Positions 61,242 through 64,000 of a DNA stretch of 64,000 nt are shown piece after piece (the stretch's first letter is position 1; every line of letters begins with the position of its first letter). Both the position numbers and the translations under genes were made by a program. The notes under the pieces were generated by a model. That model was given only the letters and a program-made list of their open reading frames with translations. It did no database searches and was not told the origin of the DNA. The stretch spans positions 235,246 through 299,245 of the forward strand of contig CADBKQ010000004.1 in assembly GCA_902795275.1 (NCBI GenBank), in the 5' to 3' direction. The DNA is from an uncultured Eubacteriales bacterium. GTDB taxonomy: Bacteria > Bacillota > Clostridia > Christensenellales > Aristaeellaceae.

Positions 61242-62474
61242 TTATTCGGCTGAGATGGTGATAATCACATCCCCCTGCCCCAGCAGCTCCCGCAGCTCCG
61301 CCGGGGTCTTGTCCACGATATGACCCAGCCGGGTATAAGCCCAGGAATTGCTCCCATAGAAAACGACCATCTGGCTGCCGGAATAGAGGACGATGTCCCC
61401 TGCCGAGGTTGTGGTCTGTCTGTCATTGTTGGGCAGCCGCCGGCCAATGGGACCAACCTGCTCAAAGCCACCATACATGGACATCTGGATCGTCAGGCCG
61501 TTCTGCGCCAGCTCTTTCAGCGTTTCCACGGATTCATTGTTTTCCCAGGCCACTTCCACGGGCGTATCGCCGATTCTCATTTTCATTTGGGTCTGCACTT
61601 CCTTCGTCTGGTTTTCGATCTGGCTGTCCAGGTAAGAGAGAATATAAGTCAGGGCCTCTTCAAAAGGCTGGCCGAAGAATTCATGCCCGCTGCCGCTGAT
61701 CACATGGAACTCGCAGTCAGGAATGATTTGGGACGCGTCTTCCGACCAGCGAAGCGGAACGGTGCCGTCCCGGTCGCCGTGGAGCAGCAGGACTTTTCCG
61801 GAATAAGAGGCAAGCATCGCGTTGAAATCGATATCCCACAGATCGGTGATGTAATTGCTGCCCACGTGCATCCATCCGCCGAACAAACCGACGTCCTCGG
61901 GAACTTCATCCTTGGAGTGGTAGCGGTTGACGCTGTGATCCTCCTTTGCGGACAGGGCAGGGTACATCAGTATCATCCCGGCGATCTCGTCCTGATGACG
62001 GCTCCCCGCAATGATTGTGACCAGACCGCCCTGGCTGCCGCCCAGAAGGAAGACCCTGCCTCTGTCCACAAAGCTCCAGCCCTTTGCTGCTTCCAGTACA
62101 GATTCCAGGTCGGAGGCTTCTGTCAGAACAGACATCTCATGGCTTGTGCCGCTGCTTCTGTTCTGCGTTCCCGGAGCGCTTCCGCCGCGGAAATCAAAGA
62201 CATAGGCCGCGTACCCGTTCTGCGTAAGCCTCTCCGCGTAGCGGATGCCGGATTCATGGTTATTGCCCAGCTCGTGAGAGAAGATCACCAGGGGAACTTT
62301 TGCATTCGTGTCTGGAATATAGGCGATGCCATAGATGCTGTCTGTGCCGTTCTGGCACCAGATTTCTTCCGTTCTGTAATCCATTGCCGTTTCTCCAGCT
62401 CCTTCTGCAAAGCCTGCGCAGGTCAGGATCAATGCAAGAATTGTAACGAAGAAAAATAGAGTTCTCTTTTTCAT
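61242..62474 (-). CDS. Secreted alpha/beta hydrolase fused to a cyclophilin-like domain
   Basis: 410 residues. Signal peptide (MKKRTLFFFVTILALILTC.). Hydrolase domain about 35-290: oxyanion segment IFSHELGNNHES, nucleophile serine in LLGGSQGGLVT, aspartate in LHGDRDGTVP, histidine in GSGHEFF. Then about 300-410 a cyclophilin-like small barrel (MRIGDTPVEVAWENNESVETL.., GDIVLYSGSQMVVFYGSNSW, TRLGHI). Such barrel domains more often stand alone. It lies between the aldo/keto reductase and a small conserved gene on the same strand. Confidence 0.87.
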   Translation of the reverse strand: MKKRTLFFFVTILALILTCAGFAEGAGETAMDYRTEEIWCQNGTDSIYGIAYIPDTNAKVPLVIFSHELGNNHESGIRYAERLTQNGYAAYVFDFRGGSAPGTQNRSSGTSHEMSVLTEASDLESVLEAAKGWSFVDRGRVFLLGGSQGGLVTIIAGSRHQDEIAGMILMYPALSAKEDHSVNRYHSKDEVPEDVGLFGGWMHVGSNYITDLWDIDFNAMLASYSGKVLLLHGDRDGTVPLRWSEDASQIIPDCEFHVISGSGHEFFGQPFEEALTYILSYLDSQIENQTKEVQTQMKMRIGDTPVEVAWENNESVETLKELAQNGLTIQMSMYGGFEQVGPIGRRLPNNDRQTTTSAGDIVLYSGSQMVVFYGSNSWAYTRLGHIVDKTPAELRELLGQGDVIITISAE

Positions 62475-62501
62475 GTCCTGTCTCCCTTCACATTGCTCAT
62501 T

Positions 62502-62741
62502 TCAGATCCTTCTTGCTGTCTTTTCGGTATTGGCTCTTTCGGTTTCCCGGATAAGCCAGTCCAGCTGATCCACCCGGCGCTGACAGACATGAAGCTCTTC
62601 CATCAGGTCACAGCGCAGGCAGCGGAGCCGCTGCTTTGCTTCCGTCAGTCTGCCTGCTTCCACAAGTTCTGCCAGACGGTTAATCCTATCCTGACTGCAT
62701 CCGATATCTGTAAGGCATTGCCTTGCGTTTTCTGCGTTCAT
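62502..62741 (-). CDS. Small conserved protein of unknown function
   Basis: 79 residues, helical, with Cys at CLTDIGCSQD and CLRCDLMEELHVCQR. Similar small proteins (IGCSxD... EAGR... R..LM.ELH... V..LD.LIR) are frequent in gut Firmicutes near LysR-controlled hydrolase or reductase genes. No function is known. It is the first gene of the leftward unit running to the hydrolase and lies opposite the LysR gene. Confidence 0.7.
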   Translation of the reverse strand: MNAENARQCLTDIGCSQDRINRLAELVEAGRLTEAKQRLRCLRCDLMEELHVCQRRVDQLDWLIRETERANTEKTARRI

Positions 62742-62791
62742 GGATTCCTCCTGAGCATATCATTTTCTGAGGACATTTACATCATAGCACC

Positions 62792-62836
62792 TTGCGGGAA
62801 TCTTCGCTAATGGTTATAATGAATATCATGATATTC
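62792..62836 (+). promoter_or_regulatory. LysR-gene promoter with a 16-base palindromic operator
   Basis: TTGCGG (62792-62797), 17 bases, TATAAT (62815-62820). The perfect palindrome GAATATCATGATATTC (62821-62836) follows directly and covers the start site. It suits LysR autoregulation and control of the divergent genes. Confidence 0.7.
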
Positions 62837-62862
62837 TGATTTGGCATTTCAAGGAGGGCAGA

Positions 62863-63228
62863 ATGGAAATCAGAACGCTGCGCTATTTTCTGGCGGTCGC
62901 AAGGGAAGAAAACATGACCCGGGCAGCGGAGCAGCTGCACGTAACCCAGCCTACGCTGTCGAAGACGCTGAAAGCGCTGGAAGATGAACTGGGTAAAAAG
63001 CTGTTTACACGGCACAGCTTTTCGATTCGGCTTACGGAGGAAGGCGTCCTGCTGCGCAACCGGGCGGAAGACCTGGTCAGCATGGCCGACCGGATCGCTC
63101 AGGAATTCGTAACCCTGGATGATATCACCGGCGGAGATATTTACTTTGGGCTGGCGGAATCTCATCTGATTCAGTATCTGGCCCGGGAGATACGGGAATT
63201 CCGGATGCAGTATCCCGATCTCCGATAG
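62863..63228 (+). pseudogene. LysR-family regulator truncated after the DNA-binding domain
   Basis: The winged helix is whole (MEIRTLRYFLAVAREENMTRAAEQLHVTQPTLSKTLKAL.., LFTRHSF) and the linker follows. The effector domain stops at its first strands (DIYFGLAESHLIQYLAREI..QYPDLR) at a stop codon at 63226, where an unrelated gene begins on the other strand. A normal protein would have about 300 residues; here 121. AAGGAGGGCAG precedes the ATG. It could still bind DNA. Confidence 0.85.
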
Positions 63229-63462
63229 ACGCTCATCCCGCTGCGCCTCCTTATCCGGTGACTTTCCCATGGTGCGCTGAAGAAGATAATCCCGGCTGAT
63301 CCGTCCGGCAATCGTGAGAAAGCCCTGGGCTTTGAGCTCCTGATTCAGCCGGTGGATGACCTTGTAGGCGTGGGAGGTTGAGATGTGCAGGAACTGGGCC
63401 GCTTCCGGCGCAGTCAGAAAAGCACTCCCGTACCGCTTTATTTCACAATTCTCCAATTTCAT
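63229..63462 (-). pseudogene. Small ICE-type DNA-binding protein, 3' end cut at the LysR junction
   Basis: Starts at ATG 63462 after TAGGAGAATC. MKLENCEIKRYGSAFLTAPEAAQFLHIS.. holds a helix-turn-helix (EAAQFLHISTSHAYKVIHRLNQELKAQGF) like the small excisionase/regulator proteins of Clostridial conjugative transposons. After about residue 75 the frame runs into antisense LysR sequence at the deletion junction. Most of the domain is intact. Confidence 0.65.
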
Positions 63463-63463
63463 A

Positions 63464-63492
63464 TTGATTCTCCTAAACAAATCTGTTATACT
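63464..63492 (+). promoter_or_regulatory. Promoter of the terminal HTH gene
   Basis: TTGATT (63464-63469), 17 bases, TATACT (63487-63492), between two divergent regulator genes. Confidence 0.6.
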
Positions 63493-63523
63493 AAACATAT
63501 CTCGTTGAAAAGGGGATTTTCTT

Positions 63524-64000
63524 ATGGCCACTGGCGAGCGCATTCATCATTTCCGCAAGCGCATGAAGATGACGCAGCGTTATTTGGGGCAGCTTCTGGG
63601 CTTCCCAGCCAATTCTGCCGACGTGCGCATGGCGCAGTATGAATCCGAGGATCGGAATCCGAAGGCTGACCTGACAGCGCAGATGGCGTCCATTTTCGGC
63701 GTCTCGCCTCATGCCATATCTGTGCCGGATATTGATTCCTATGTCGGCCTCATGCACACCCTTTTCACCCTGGAAGACCGATATGGCTTCTATGTGGAGG
63801 AATCCGAGGGCGACGTCTGCCTGCGAGTGAATCTGAGGGACAGCCAGCAGGCGGCTGAGCTGCATCGGATGCTGTACGAGTGGCAGGCAGCAGCCAATGC
63901 TCTGCGGAAGGGCGAGATCACCCAGGAAGCCTATGACCAGTGGCGTTATAATTTCCCCGATGGCGATACCACCCGGCGGTGGGTGAAAGTTCCGTCCCAG
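63524..64000 (+). CDS. XRE-type helix-turn-helix regulator, cut by window edge
   Basis: 159 residues visible, no stop before the window end. N-terminal XRE helix-turn-helix: ERIHHFRKRMKMTQRYLGQLLGFPANSADVRMAQYESEDRNPKADL. A longer C-terminal part (VPDIDSYVGLMHTLFTLEDRYGF.., ALRKGEITQEAYDQWRYNFP) is typical of regulators carried by Clostridial conjugative elements. AAAAGGGGATTTTCTT precedes ATG 63524. Confidence 0.85.
   Translation, partial: MATGERIHHFRKRMKMTQRYLGQLLGFPANSADVRMAQYESEDRNPKADLTAQMASIFGVSPHAISVPDIDSYVGLMHTLFTLEDRYGFYVEESEGDVCLRVNLRDSQQAAELHRMLYEWQAAANALRKGEITQEAYDQWRYNFPDGDTTRRWVKVPSQ

Overview
The window reads as chromosomal DNA of a GC-rich, Gram-positive anaerobe of the class Clostridia. 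The support is strong AGGAGG ribosome-binding sites, sigma-A type promoters with 17-base spacers, a PTS with HPr and enzyme I, a LytR-CpsA-Psr cell-wall protein, and many secreted proteins whose signal peptides follow the pattern MKKLLxVLLxLML..ALA. That signal style, with Mgl-type sugar uptake and a GH10 xylanase, suggests a rumen or gut member of the Christensenellales/Aristaeellaceae type; this placement is an inference. No tRNA, rRNA or CRISPR array was seen.

Layout. 1-3.2 kb (minus): ferric-iron-type ABC permease and binding protein, separated by about 205 bases folded into six consecutive hairpins. 3.5-12.2 kb: an rRNA methyltransferase, then a leftward unit of oligopeptide-binding lipoprotein, a 1411-residue c-di-GMP protein and a secreted xylanase. 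12.7-17.3 kb: mglBAC plus a small membrane protein. 17.5-22.9 kb: HAD phosphatase, PTS EIIBCA, HPr, enzyme I and acylphosphatase. 23-29 kb: a TnpV relic, three secreted proteins (HAD-DUF3574, M4 protease, one unknown) and a decayed stretch. 29.8-34.2 kb (minus): a packed housekeeping cluster (dipeptidase, MtnN, dCMP deaminase, LCP, HAD, RlmH). 34.3-38.5 kb: an isolated phage packaging module (Cys-rich protein, TerS, TerL, portal) with its own promoter and no capsid or tail genes. 38.9-44.3 kb: sugar kinase-like protein, methyltransferase, pseudouridine synthase, Tgt and an aldo/keto reductase. 44.4-51.9 kb (minus): trkH and trkA enclosing a diguanylate cyclase and an EAL phosphodiesterase.

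52.1 kb to the end looks like an eroding genomic island. It begins near a guaA-like attachment sequence and a possible integrase tail. It carries a TetR-controlled redox operon (aldo/keto reductases, flavin reductase, flavodoxins, DUF362 protein, permease, CMD-cupin protein), hydrolases, a LysR fragment and ICE-type regulators. At least three deletion junctions and one G-run frameshift break genes here, and a serine-recombinase relic remains.

The most unusual feature of the window is a set of seven intergenic elements. Each has a left array and an inverted right array of 7-base units around a 30-85 base spacer. Four unrelated unit families are present (TTCTAAG, AGGTAGG, GGGATTA, GAGTACA). Their shared architecture despite unrelated sequence suggests a common generating process. 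A second repeat family, a GGGGGAACC...GGTTCCCCC palindrome, occurs four times.
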